Position numbers and translations under genes: made by a program. A stretch of DNA of 6,702 bases, taken from assembly GCA_013812995.1 (NCBI GenBank), contig JACCSL010000678.1, forward strand, positions 1 to 6,702, written 5' to 3'. The notes under the pieces were generated by a model. It saw only the letters and a program-made list of their open reading frames with translations. It made no database searches and was not told the origin of the DNA. This DNA is from Ardenticatenales bacterium (lineage in GTDB: Bacteria > Chloroflexota > Anaerolineae > Ardenticatenales > Ardenticatenaceae). This document shows positions 1-5,706 of this stretch, one piece after another; position 1 is the stretch's first letter; each line of letters begins with the position of its first letter.

Positions 1-951
1 GCTCCGCGTGGGTGCAACGGTGGCACGGCGGGCCGGGACGGTGCTGGTTTGCGTCGGCAAGGCCAGGGTGGGCGTGGTTGGCGGTACCGTTGTCGATCTG
101 GTAACACTCGCGGCGGGGCTGACGGCAACGGACGTGGCTGCACGCGTTGGCGAGGCCGAACGGGGGGTTGCTTGCGCCTGCCCGCCCTGAGTCAAAGGAA
201 GCAGAAAGATGGTGTCCTGCGCCTGGACCGTGCGGCCCTGCGCGTCACGGTACTCAGCGATCACCACTTTTTGCCCCGGCTCAGGAGAGAGCAGCAATTC
301 AACCTCGGATTGCCAGGGCTTCCAGGGTGCCGCATTGAGCTGTTGTGGCTCAGCCACGCGAACCTCGACGGGGATGGTAAATACCTCCTCGCTCCACCCG
401 GCCTCCTCTGTGCTAAGCCGCACCCGCACGCGCGGCTCCGTGCTGAGCGCGGCATCCTGATTGATGAAGATCGGCAGCACCCCCGGCTGCGCCCCGAAGA
501 CCACCACCCAGACCTCGCCCCACTTCTCGCTCTCTGCGTGACCGATGCCAACCTCGCGCCAGATGTTCAGGAGCATGTTGTTCCGGTGGACATCACTTTC
601 CAGGAAAAAAGCCATCGCCTCCATCGCGTTGCTTGTCGAAAAGCTTTCCGACGCGCGCACCCCATCGGGATAGGCCACATAGCCCGCCAGTGCCACCCGA
701 TCCTCGGGCTTGGAGCCATCCGCCCCCTCATGGTTGAGATCCTCTTCGCGCGTGGCCAACTCTTCCGCGAAGTCTTGCGCCGCCTCCGCCAGCATAGGGC
801 TCCAGGCCAGCGGCTCGGCCTCGTTTGCGCGACGAATGGCATTGATAAACATCTGCATATCCTGCGTGGAAAAGGGCTCCTGGGCCGCCGCAGGGGAGAC
901 GACGAGCAGGAAAAGGAGCACGCCAAAGAGGGCCAGCCGCCGGTAGCGCAT
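1..951 (-). CDS. Secreted CAP-superfamily (SCP-like) protein, 3' end outside window
   Basis: An open frame of 317 codons runs from an ATG at 951 off the left edge without a stop. Residues 1-23 form a signal peptide (RYRR, a hydrophobic core, then AAA|Q), so the product is exported. Residues about 35-153 match the CAP/SCP/PR-1 domain: an N-x-x-R-type first helix (NAIRRANEAEPLAW), H74, a DR-x-x-x-AGY segment at 84-91, E102 where GEN usually lies, SDVHRNNML with H122, then EVGIG and a WVVVFG end. H74, E102 and H122 could form the CAP cavity, but the Asn of GEN is Ser here. Residues 154-253 look beta-rich; 254-317 are a Ser/Thr/Pro/Ala-rich stretch like a wall linker. A weak ribosome site (AAGGA, 11 nt upstream) supports the start. 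Bacterial CAP proteins have poorly defined roles, so no substrate is assigned. The gene is divergent from the amine oxidase. Confidence 0.88.
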   Translation of the reverse strand, partial: MRYRRLALFGVLLFLLVVSPAAAQEPFSTQDMQMFINAIRRANEAEPLAWSPMLAEAAQDFAEELATREEDLNHEGADGSKPEDRVALAGYVAYPDGVRASESFSTSNAMEAMAFFLESDVHRNNMLLNIWREVGIGHAESEKWGEVWVVVFGAQPGVLPIFINQDAALSTEPRVRVRLSTEEAGWSEEVFTIPVEVRVAEPQQLNAAPWKPWQSEVELLLSPEPGQKVVIAEYRDAQGRTVQAQDTIFLLPLTQGGQAQATPRSASPTRAATSVAVSPAASVTRSTTVPPTTPTLALPTQTSTVPARRATVAPTRS

Positions 952-1032
952 AGATGTCTTGTTCCTTGAATAATGAGGTCGCCAACTATACGTGGAGAGA
1001 CGCAACGGGGCGAATGTTGACAGGCGTGCCCG

Positions 1033-1062
1033 TTGCAAGCGAGGGAGCGCCACCTGTATACT
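1033..1062 (+). promoter_or_regulatory. Candidate sigma70-type promoter of the amine oxidase gene
   Basis: TTGCAA (1033-1038) and TATACT (1057-1062) are separated by 18 nt and lie about 40 nt before the ATG at 1103. Transcription would start near 1069, giving a leader of roughly 35 nt. The assignment rests on consensus match and position only. Confidence 0.5.
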
Positions 1063-1102
1063 CGTCTCACTTTTTCCTTGTGAACCACAGAAAGAGAATC
1101 GC

Positions 1103-2398
1103 ATGAGCCAATCAACTGAGATCATCGTCATTGGCGCAGGGGCGGCGGGGCTCAGCGCAGCGCGGGCCCTGCACGACAAGGGACGCAAGGTCATCGTTCT
1201 GGAGGCGCGCGACCGTATCGGCGGGCGGGTGTGGACCGACCGCTCCTGGAAGTTGCCGCTCGACCTGGGCGCGTCCTGGATTCATGGCATGGAGGGCAAT
1301 CCGCTCACGGAATTGGCGCGCAAACACAAGATCGAGCTCGCTGAGACGGATTATGACAGCATGACGCTCTATGATTTCAAGGGCGACCGGGTCAGCGAGA
1401 AGGACGTTGAAGAGGTCGCTGAGTGGTACGAGGAGATCATGGAGCAGCTGAAGGAGGCTCGGGAGGCGCTGGAGGAGGAGGACGGCGATGACATTTCTCT
1501 GCGAGAAGCCTTTGACGAGGTGCTGGCGGAGGAGGATGAGATCGAAAAATGGGATCGCCATGCGCTGGAGTATTTTATCAACTGGCAGATCGAGCAGGAC
1601 TACAGCACGGACACGGAGACGCTTTCCTTTTATTACTGGGACAACGACAGCGAGTTCGACGGGGAGGACGCGCTTTTCCCCGGTGGGTACGATCAGATCA
1701 TCAAGGTGCTAGCGCAGGGGCTCGACATCCGGCTGGAGCATGTCGTGCAGAAGGTCGAGTATCATGACGAGGGGGTGCGCGTGGCCACCTCTCAGGGCGT
1801 CTTCGAGGCGGAGTGCGTCCTGGTCACGCTACCTCTCGGCGTGCTCAAGGAGGGCTCAGTGGAATTCGCGCCGCCGCTGCCGAAGCCGAAGGAAAAGGCC
1901 ATCCGAAAACTTGGGGTGGGCACGCTCAACAAGGCGTACCTGCGCTTCCCCAACGTGTTCTGGGACAAAGAGAGCGAGTGGCTGGGCTACATGTCACCGA
2001 GGAAGGGCGAATGCACCGCCTTCCTGAATCTGTACTACTACACCCAGGAACCGATTCTGCTCTGTTTCAATGTGGGTGGCTACGGAAAGGAGATCGAGAA
2101 GCTCCCAGACCAGCAGCTCGTGGCCGAGGCCATGAAATCCCTGCGTGCGATGTATGGCTCCGATGTTCCCACCCCGGAAAAGGCGCTGCTGACGCGCTGG
2201 AATGCTGACCCCTTCGCGCGCGGCTCCTACTCCTACATGGCAACCCATGCGACGGACGAAGACCCCCGCGCCCTGGCCGCGCCCGTGAACAATCGCCTCT
2301 TCTTCGCAGGCGAGGCCACCGCCGACGACTATCCCGCGACCGTCCACGGAGCGCTGCTCTCCGGCCAGCGCGAGGCCAAGCGTATCCTCGCGCTGTGA
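1103..2398 (+). CDS. FAD-dependent amine oxidase (polyamine oxidase / LSD1-like family)
   Basis: The 431-residue product is a flavin amine oxidase, which oxidises a C-N bond of an amine and passes electrons to O2, giving an aldehyde or imine plus H2O2. The N-terminus has the FAD dinucleotide fold: GAGAAG at 11-16, the ribose-binding Glu at 34, RIGGR at 38-42 and LGASWIHG at 55-62. The LNK motif carries K277, equivalent to the flavin-proximal Lys of LSD1 and plant polyamine oxidases. The C-terminal FAD motif LFFAGEAT begins at 399, followed by YPATVHGALLSG. No signal peptide or membrane segment is seen, so it is probably cytoplasmic. An unusually acidic helical stretch lies at about 95-145. 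The ATG at 1103 is chosen because an AAAGAG ribosome site precedes it by about 6 nt and residues start just before the FAD fold; an in-frame GTG at 992 would add 37 non-homologous residues and lies upstream of the promoter. Polyamine substrate is an inference from family resemblance. Confidence 0.9.
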   Translation: MSQSTEIIVIGAGAAGLSAARALHDKGRKVIVLEARDRIGGRVWTDRSWKLPLDLGASWIHGMEGNPLTELARKHKIELAETDYDSMTLYDFKGDRVSEKDVEEVAEWYEEIMEQLKEAREALEEEDGDDISLREAFDEVLAEEDEIEKWDRHALEYFINWQIEQDYSTDTETLSFYYWDNDSEFDGEDALFPGGYDQIIKVLAQGLDIRLEHVVQKVEYHDEGVRVATSQGVFEAECVLVTLPLGVLKEGSVEFAPPLPKPKEKAIRKLGVGTLNKAYLRFPNVFWDKESEWLGYMSPRKGECTAFLNLYYYTQEPILLCFNVGGYGKEIEKLPDQQLVAEAMKSLRAMYGSDVPTPEKALLTRWNADPFARGSYSYMATHATDEDPRALAAPVNNRLFFAGEATADDYPATVHGALLSGQREAKRILAL

Positions 2399-2415
2399 GC
2401 GAGACAGGCCGTTTC

Positions 2416-2440
2416 TAAAACGTAAAACGTAAAACGTAAA
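2416..2440 (+). repeat. TAAAACG heptamer array (left arm)
   Basis: Three complete TAAAACG units (2416-2422, 2423-2429, 2430-2436) plus TAAA. It begins 18 nt after the amine oxidase stop codon and is the exact reverse complement of 2486-2510. Confidence 0.95.
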
Positions 2441-2479
2441 CAGCACGCATTGCAATTCCAAGGATTCTGCGTTGTACCA

Positions 2480-2510
2480 TTACGTTTTACGTTTTACGTT
2501 TTACGTTTTA
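2480..2510 (+). repeat. CGTTTTA heptamer array (right arm)
   Basis: TTA followed by four perfect CGTTTTA units (2483-2510), the complement of the TAAAACG unit. It abuts the stop codon of the convergent metallohydrolase gene (TAG at 2512-2514, complement strand). Confidence 0.95.
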
Positions 2511-2511
2511 G

Positions 2512-3888
2512 CTAAAAACTGTACGTCTCCGTGCGCTGGGAGATCGTCCCGTTGATGCCGTGGTTGTCGCGCAGGTCGGTCTGGATGGCAATGGGGGCCT
2601 CCTCCTCGCCATGTACGAGGAGCACCTCTGGCTTGCCCGCCGCCGCGACCCAGCGCACGATCCCGGCCTGATCCGCGTGGGCGCTGAAGCCGTCAATCTC
2701 GACGATTTTGGCACGCACCCGAAACTCCTGGCCGTCGATCAGCACCACCTCTGCCCCGTCTACCAGCTGGCGACCCAACGTGCCCTCCGCCTGGAAGCCG
2801 ACGAAGGCAACAGCGCTCTCGGGGCGCTGGAGATTCTCCTTCAGATGGTTGATAATACGCCCGGCGTTCGCCATCCCGCTCCCCGCCATGATGACCGCCC
2901 CGTGGCTGTGCTCCTGAATCTCGCGGGACTCCTGGCTGGAGATGGTGTAGTGGACATCCCCCCAGCTGAACGGGCTCTCCCCCTGCTTGATGTATTTCTT
3001 GACGCTATTGCTTAACTGCTCGGGGTAGCGGCGGTAGAGTTGCGTGAAGCGAATTCCCAGCGGCGAGTCGAGGAATACCTTGGTTCCCTGGGGTAGCCGC
3101 TTCTTGTCGTAGGCGATGCGTAACTGGTGGAGCACATCCTGAGTGCGCTCCAGAGCAAAGGTGGGAATCAGCAGGTTGCCGCCCGCGCGTGTGGTCTCGT
3201 GGATGAGCCCCACCATCTGATCGACTGCCTGGCTCATGTGCGGGTGGAACTGACCGCCATAGGTTGTCTCGACCATGAGCACATCGGTGCGCGGCGGCAT
3301 CGCCGGGTCGGGGACGACGTGCGGCCCCCAGTGGCCCAAATCGCCACCCGCGATAAAGCTCACATCTCGCCCCGTGAACTGGATGAAGGCCGAGCCAAGG
3401 ATGTGCCCTGCGGGGCCGAAGCAGACCCGAACCCCTTTTATGAGAAAAGGCTCGTCCATGCGGACCGTCTGAATCTGGTCGAGTGTCTCGTAGACATCCT
3501 GTTCGGTGTACATGGGAGGCGGCGCGGGCAGATCGCTTCCTGCGCGCACCCGCTGGCGGCGGAAATCCTCCGCCTGGACACGGGCGCTGTCCACGAGAAT
3601 GAGCCGCACCACATCCCGGCTGGCAGTCGTGGCGTAGATGGGGCCACGAAACCCCTGTTGGAGGATCAGCGGCAGCCGCCCGCAGTGATCCAGGTGACCG
3701 TGCGTGATGATCACCGCGTCCAGCGAGCGGGCATCGAAGCCCAACGGCTCCCTATTCCACGATTCCAGCTCTGGCGTTCCCTGGAACATGCCCAGGTCCA
3801 CCAAGACGCGAGCGTCGTCTATCTCGATGAGGTGCGCGGAACCCGTCACGGTCCCTGCGGCACCATAAGATGTTACACGTAGCGGCAT
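2512..3888 (-). CDS. Beta-CASP metallo-beta-lactamase-fold RNA nuclease-like protein
   Basis: The 458-residue product matches the cytosolic MBL-fold/beta-CASP family with a C-terminal RNA-specificity (RMMBL) region, related to CPSF73 and RNase J. Zinc-site motifs are complete: HGHLDH at 63-68, H162 in GPAGHILGSA, D183 in GGDLG, GFSAHAD at 400-406 with H404, and H426 in LLVHGE. ETTYG (E207), DSPLG and SGMANAGRI mark the beta-CASP insert. Length is usual for the family. These proteins hydrolyse phosphodiester bonds in RNA, acting as endo- or 5'-exonucleases; the substrate of this one cannot be told. A near-perfect ribosome site (AAGGAGGA, complement of 3894-3901) sits 5 nt before the ATG, so translation should be strong. 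The gene lies downstream of clpB on the same strand, and the iscB element now separates them. No convincing promoter is seen in the 63 nt between the element and the start codon. Confidence 0.92.
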   Translation of the reverse strand: MPLRVTSYGAAGTVTGSAHLIEIDDARVLVDLGMFQGTPELESWNREPLGFDARSLDAVIITHGHLDHCGRLPLILQQGFRGPIYATTASRDVVRLILVDSARVQAEDFRRQRVRAGSDLPAPPPMYTEQDVYETLDQIQTVRMDEPFLIKGVRVCFGPAGHILGSAFIQFTGRDVSFIAGGDLGHWGPHVVPDPAMPPRTDVLMVETTYGGQFHPHMSQAVDQMVGLIHETTRAGGNLLIPTFALERTQDVLHQLRIAYDKKRLPQGTKVFLDSPLGIRFTQLYRRYPEQLSNSVKKYIKQGESPFSWGDVHYTISSQESREIQEHSHGAVIMAGSGMANAGRIINHLKENLQRPESAVAFVGFQAEGTLGRQLVDGAEVVLIDGQEFRVRAKIVEIDGFSAHADQAGIVRWVAAAGKPEVLLVHGEEEAPIAIQTDLRDNHGINGTISQRTETYSF

Positions 3889-3906
3889 ATCGTTCCTCCT
3901 TCGAAG

Positions 3907-3931
3907 TTAAACGCAAAACGCAATGCGTAAA
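3907..3931 (+). repeat. Degenerate heptamer array upstream of the metallohydrolase gene
   Basis: The stretch contains CGCAAAACGCAATGCGTAA (3912-3930), which matches three CGTAAAA units at 15 of 19 positions. It has the orientation of the 2416-2440 array and opposite orientation to the array at 5684-5706. It lies in the untranslated leader of the metallohydrolase gene, close to its ribosome site. Confidence 0.6.
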
Positions 3932-3961
3932 TTTATCCTGCGATACATTCCATAGACGTTA

Positions 3962-4003
3962 GCTCCAGGGAACCTCCGGCTTGAGCCGGAGGAGGAATGG
4001 AGC
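3962..4003 (-). repeat. Right-end double-stem hairpin of the iscB element
   Basis: A 9-bp palindrome (CCTCCGGCT 3973-3981 with AGCCGGAGG 3984-3992, 2-nt loop) is enclosed by a 6-bp outer stem (GCTCCA 3962-3967 with TGGAGC 3998-4003). It stands 3 nt inside the repeated CGTCTAT motif. Subterminal hairpins beside the cleavage site are what TnpA recognises in IS200/IS605 elements, and the inner palindrome resembles that at 5647-5667. Confidence 0.7.
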
Positions 4004-4021
4004 GGCAAGGAGAAGCCCTGT

Positions 4022-4055
4022 AACGGCCACGTCTAGCCGTTGGGAGGCGACTCCC
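4022..4055 (-). other. Tandem hairpins after the iscB stop
   Basis: Two adjacent stems follow iscB: GGGAG/CTCCC (4042-4046 with 4051-4055, 4-nt loop) and AACGGC/GCCGTT (4022-4027 with 4036-4041, 8-nt loop). They abut at 4041/4042 and could stack. There is no T-tract, so a role in termination or in right-end folding is open. Confidence 0.5.
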
Positions 4056-4072
4056 ACCGCGCAAAAGGGTGT

Positions 4073-5392
4073 TTAGGAAACCTGTTTGCAGATGCCCTTG
4101 CGCCAGCGCACAGGGGTCACGAGGGCGGCCTTGACCTCTTTGGGACGCCCGGCCAGCTTGAGGTTGCGCCCATAGCCGCCCATGCCCTGCACGCGGTAGA
4201 CCTGCCCCTCGTAACGCACCAAGTCCCCCGGCTGGTACGGATAGCGCTGGCGGCGGATGCTGACGCGCCCTTTGGAAAGCTTCAGCCCCCGATAGCGCCG
4301 CAAATTCTCGCCATTGAGGTTACGATTGCGGGTGCGTCGCCCGTTGTTGAGGAGCTGCGCCTTCACGACCTCATCCGTGCGGGTGTCAATATACTTGGCG
4401 TCATAGAAGGTCTGGAGTGCCCGGCGATTGCGGCGCACCTGTTCGAGCAGGAGCGGTTCTGCCCGGATTTGGGTGCTGCCACCTGCTATCACGAAGGCAT
4501 CGGTGGCGTGCGACTTGGGCAGAGCCAGCTCAATGCGACGGCTCTTGGTTAGATAGCCGTAGGTGGCCTTGGCTCCCACCGCCTCGACCAGTCGCCAGCG
4601 CACCGTACTCATGAACGTCTCAGGGCGGAAGGCGTTCAGGCGTGGCTCCCAGCCCCACAAGAAGCCCCCCAGCAGGTGATTTTCGGGCGTGTGGCAGCGC
4701 GTGCAGAGCGTAATCAGGTTGGCGGGACGGTCGCTGCCATCGCCCCGCCAGTAGCCCAGGTGATGGACCTGAAGTACCTTCTCCTTGGCTCGATTCGTGC
4801 AGGCGGGGTTCTGGCAGGTATGCCCGTCGCGGTGCAAAATGTACTCGCGCAGATTCCAGAAGCCTGCCTGTTCGCCCTGTTGGTAGCCTACCCCTGCAAT
4901 GTCGGGGTCCTTTAGACGCTGGATGTCAAAGCTCGCCACCTCAATGAGGAGGTGTGTGATGGGCAGTGCGGCGCATAGCCGCTCAATCAGCCGCAAGTGG
5001 CTGTCGAGCTTGTGCTGAATCGACGGAGCCAACCAGCCCTCGGTGCGGCGACGATTGTCAAAGCGTGGTTGGCGGTGACGCGTGCGATGGCGACGCCCGC
5101 TGCGATACATGGCCCGTTCACTCAGGCGCTCCGAGATGCCAGCCAAAAGCTTTAGTTCCCCTCCCGCCAGTTCTTCTTTCTCGGTCACAGCGGAATAACC
5201 GACGGTCGCATACCCAGCATCAATCCCCAGCGTGATGGGCTGGGTATGGCCGCGTGTGCCGTACAAAAGCTGAATCGTGAAAGGGATACGCTGGATGATC
5301 TGGGCCTTCCCCGCCTTGAGCAGCAAGCGCGCTTTACGCGGGGTGGTCGGCATCAAGGGCCGCCCGTGGTGGTTGACGACACAGACTTTCAT
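4073..5392 (-). CDS. iscB: IscB RNA-guided RuvC/HNH endonuclease
   Basis: The 439-residue product is IscB, the transposon-encoded nuclease ancestral to Cas9; it uses an omega-RNA to cut double-stranded DNA next to a TAM. Domains in order: PLMP domain (PLMP at 12-15, then TPRKARLLLKAGKAQ); RuvC-I with D58 in LGIDAG; Arg-rich bridge helix at about 89-116; RuvC-II with E151 in LLIEVASFD; HNH domain with zinc-type cysteines C193, C198, C230, C233, catalytic-type HH at 210-211, N225 and H234; RuvC-III with H295 and D298 in KSHATDAF. A basic C-terminal region (about 306-439) with a beta-rich end fits the TAM-interacting domain. Length is normal for IscB and every expected catalytic residue is present, so both nuclease centres should be active. 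GGAGA 5 nt upstream supports the ATG. The omega-RNA lies directly upstream on the same strand. No tnpA, cas1, cas2 or CRISPR array is in the window. Confidence 0.96.
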   Translation of the reverse strand: MKVCVVNHHGRPLMPTTPRKARLLLKAGKAQIIQRIPFTIQLLYGTRGHTQPITLGIDAGYATVGYSAVTEKEELAGGELKLLAGISERLSERAMYRSGRRHRTRHRQPRFDNRRRTEGWLAPSIQHKLDSHLRLIERLCAALPITHLLIEVASFDIQRLKDPDIAGVGYQQGEQAGFWNLREYILHRDGHTCQNPACTNRAKEKVLQVHHLGYWRGDGSDRPANLITLCTRCHTPENHLLGGFLWGWEPRLNAFRPETFMSTVRWRLVEAVGAKATYGYLTKSRRIELALPKSHATDAFVIAGGSTQIRAEPLLLEQVRRNRRALQTFYDAKYIDTRTDEVVKAQLLNNGRRTRNRNLNGENLRRYRGLKLSKGRVSIRRQRYPYQPGDLVRYEGQVYRVQGMGGYGRNLKLAGRPKEVKAALVTPVRWRKGICKQVS

Positions 5393-5399
5393 ACACTTC

Positions 5400-5676
5400 T
5401 CCAGTCGTTGGGAATGCAGGCTAGCTCCAGCCTGCCGCCCCGAAGGGCGTGGTCCACTTCGCCAATGTTATGCGATGGTTTGTTACGCGCCGCACGTCGC
5501 CTACCCTCAGCGATGTTTAACAACGCGCCGCAGGGGTCCGAGCGTGTGGAGTACCCGAACGTGCCTATCTCATTCACCGCTAACGTAGCCCCGTCACCCA
5601 AAAGGTGGTGGCTGAGGTCCTAATCAACCGGGCTTGCCGGAGCAAGCCTCCGGCTTCTAGCCGGGGGCAGTTGACA
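5400..5676 (-). ncRNA. Omega-RNA scaffold of the iscB system
   Basis: About 280 nt upstream of iscB have no gene but are rich in pairing when read on the iscB strand. From 5' to 3': a 7-bp closing stem TCAACTG/CGGTTGA (5668-5674 with 5624-5630, one U-G pair) encloses two hairpins, CCGGCT/AGCCGG (5650-5655, 5659-5664) and GGCTTGC/GCAAGCC (5631-5637, 5642-5648, tetraloop), giving a three-way junction. Then CACC/GGTG (5595-5607), GCTA/TAGC (5579-5589), a long-range 7-bp stem CCTCAGC/GCTGAGG (5611-5617 with 5505-5511), a 6-bp TTGTTA/TAACAA stem (5518-5523 with 5480-5485), CGCCC-TTCG-GGGCG (5436-5449) and a 7-bp GCAGGCT/AGCCTGC stem (5416-5435) just before the iscB ribosome site. Position, size and structure match omega-RNAs. 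The 3' end and any pseudoknots are not resolved. Confidence 0.85.
5647..5667 (-). repeat. Left-end palindrome of the iscB element
   Basis: CCTCCGGCT (5647-5655) and AGCCGGGGG (5659-5667) form a near-perfect palindrome with a 3-nt loop, 9 nt inside the predicted left border. It resembles the right-end palindrome at 3973-3992 (same CCTCCGGCT and AGCCGG). It overlaps the first hairpin of the omega-RNA, so the same sequence may serve as a transposase site and as an RNA element. Confidence 0.65.
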
Positions 5677-5692
5677 ATAGACGATTACGTTT
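5677..5692 (-). other. Predicted natural 16-nt omega-RNA guide
   Basis: In iscB loci the guide is the flanking host sequence just 5' of the left end. With the border at 5676/5677 the guide reads AAACGTAATCGTCTAT on the iscB strand. Its 5' half is the last unit of the heptamer array and its 3' (seed) half is the CGTCTAT motif repeated at the right end. A shift of a few bases either way is possible. Confidence 0.55.
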
Positions 5693-5706
5693 TACGTTTT
5701 ACGTTT
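5684..5706 (+). repeat. CGTTTTA heptamer array overlapping the end of clpB
   Basis: ATTACG leads into CGTTTTA units at 5688-5694 and 5695-5701 plus CGTTT (5702-5706). It has the same orientation and the same ATTACG start as the array at 2480-2510. It supplies the clpB stop codon (TAA, complement of 5699-5701) and the Thr codon before it. Confidence 0.9.

Larger units (their letters stand above)
2416..2510. terminator. Candidate bidirectional terminator between convergent genes
   Basis: The two heptamer arrays form a perfect 25-bp inverted repeat (2416-2440 with 2486-2510) around a 45-nt loop, exactly between the stop codons of two converging genes. A long hairpin here could stop transcription from both sides. 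It is not a classical intrinsic terminator: the stem is A/T-rich with one CG step per unit, the loop is long and no separate U-tract follows. The role is inferred from position and symmetry. Confidence 0.5.
3952..5676 (-). mobile_element. Non-autonomous IS200/IS605-like iscB element
   Basis: The proposed element is about 1725 bp: left end with omega-RNA (5676 down to 5393), iscB, then a 121-nt right end. Three observations support the borders. The strand carrying iscB is preceded by CGTCTAT (complement of 5677-5683), and the same 7 bases recur at the right end (complement of 3952-3958), like the related left and right cleavage sites of single-strand IS200/IS605 transposons. Both ends carry a similar subterminal palindrome (5647-5667 and 3973-3992). 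The omega-RNA scaffold starts directly at the left border, as established for iscB loci. No tnpA is present, which is common for iscB elements, so mobility would require a transposase in trans. Borders may shift by a few bases because of the 7-bp repeat. Confidence 0.75.

Noticed and set aside
49..969. A 306-codon plus-strand open frame
   Set aside because: It is antisense to the CAP-domain gene, whose minus-strand frame has a signal peptide and conserved motifs; the plus frame shows no recognisable domain.
1017..1022. Perfect TTGACA as -35 box
   Set aside because: It is 34 nt from the TATACT -10 box, about twice the workable spacing; TTGCAA at 1033-1038 has the right distance.
992..1102. 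Upstream in-frame GTG start for the amine oxidase
   Set aside because: The extra 37 residues resemble no part of the family, lack a good ribosome site and span the likely promoter at 1033-1062.
2416..2510. CRISPR array
   Set aside because: The units are contiguous 7-mers without spacers, in inverted orientation, and no cas genes are nearby.
2512..3888. Metallohydrolase as an omega-RNA processing partner of IscB
   Set aside because: Its likely RNA nuclease activity makes this tempting, but it lies outside the deduced element borders and such genes are common housekeeping neighbours. Proximity alone does not support a link.
4040..4552. A 170-codon plus-strand open frame near the end of iscB, and a 251-codon one at 3127-3882
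   Set aside because: Both are antisense to genes with complete catalytic motifs and have no recognisable domains or ribosome sites.
4073..5392. Cas9 or a TnpB/IS605 OrfB protein
   Set aside because: It is far shorter than Cas9 and lacks a REC lobe. TnpB lacks the HNH domain and PLMP start that are clear here.
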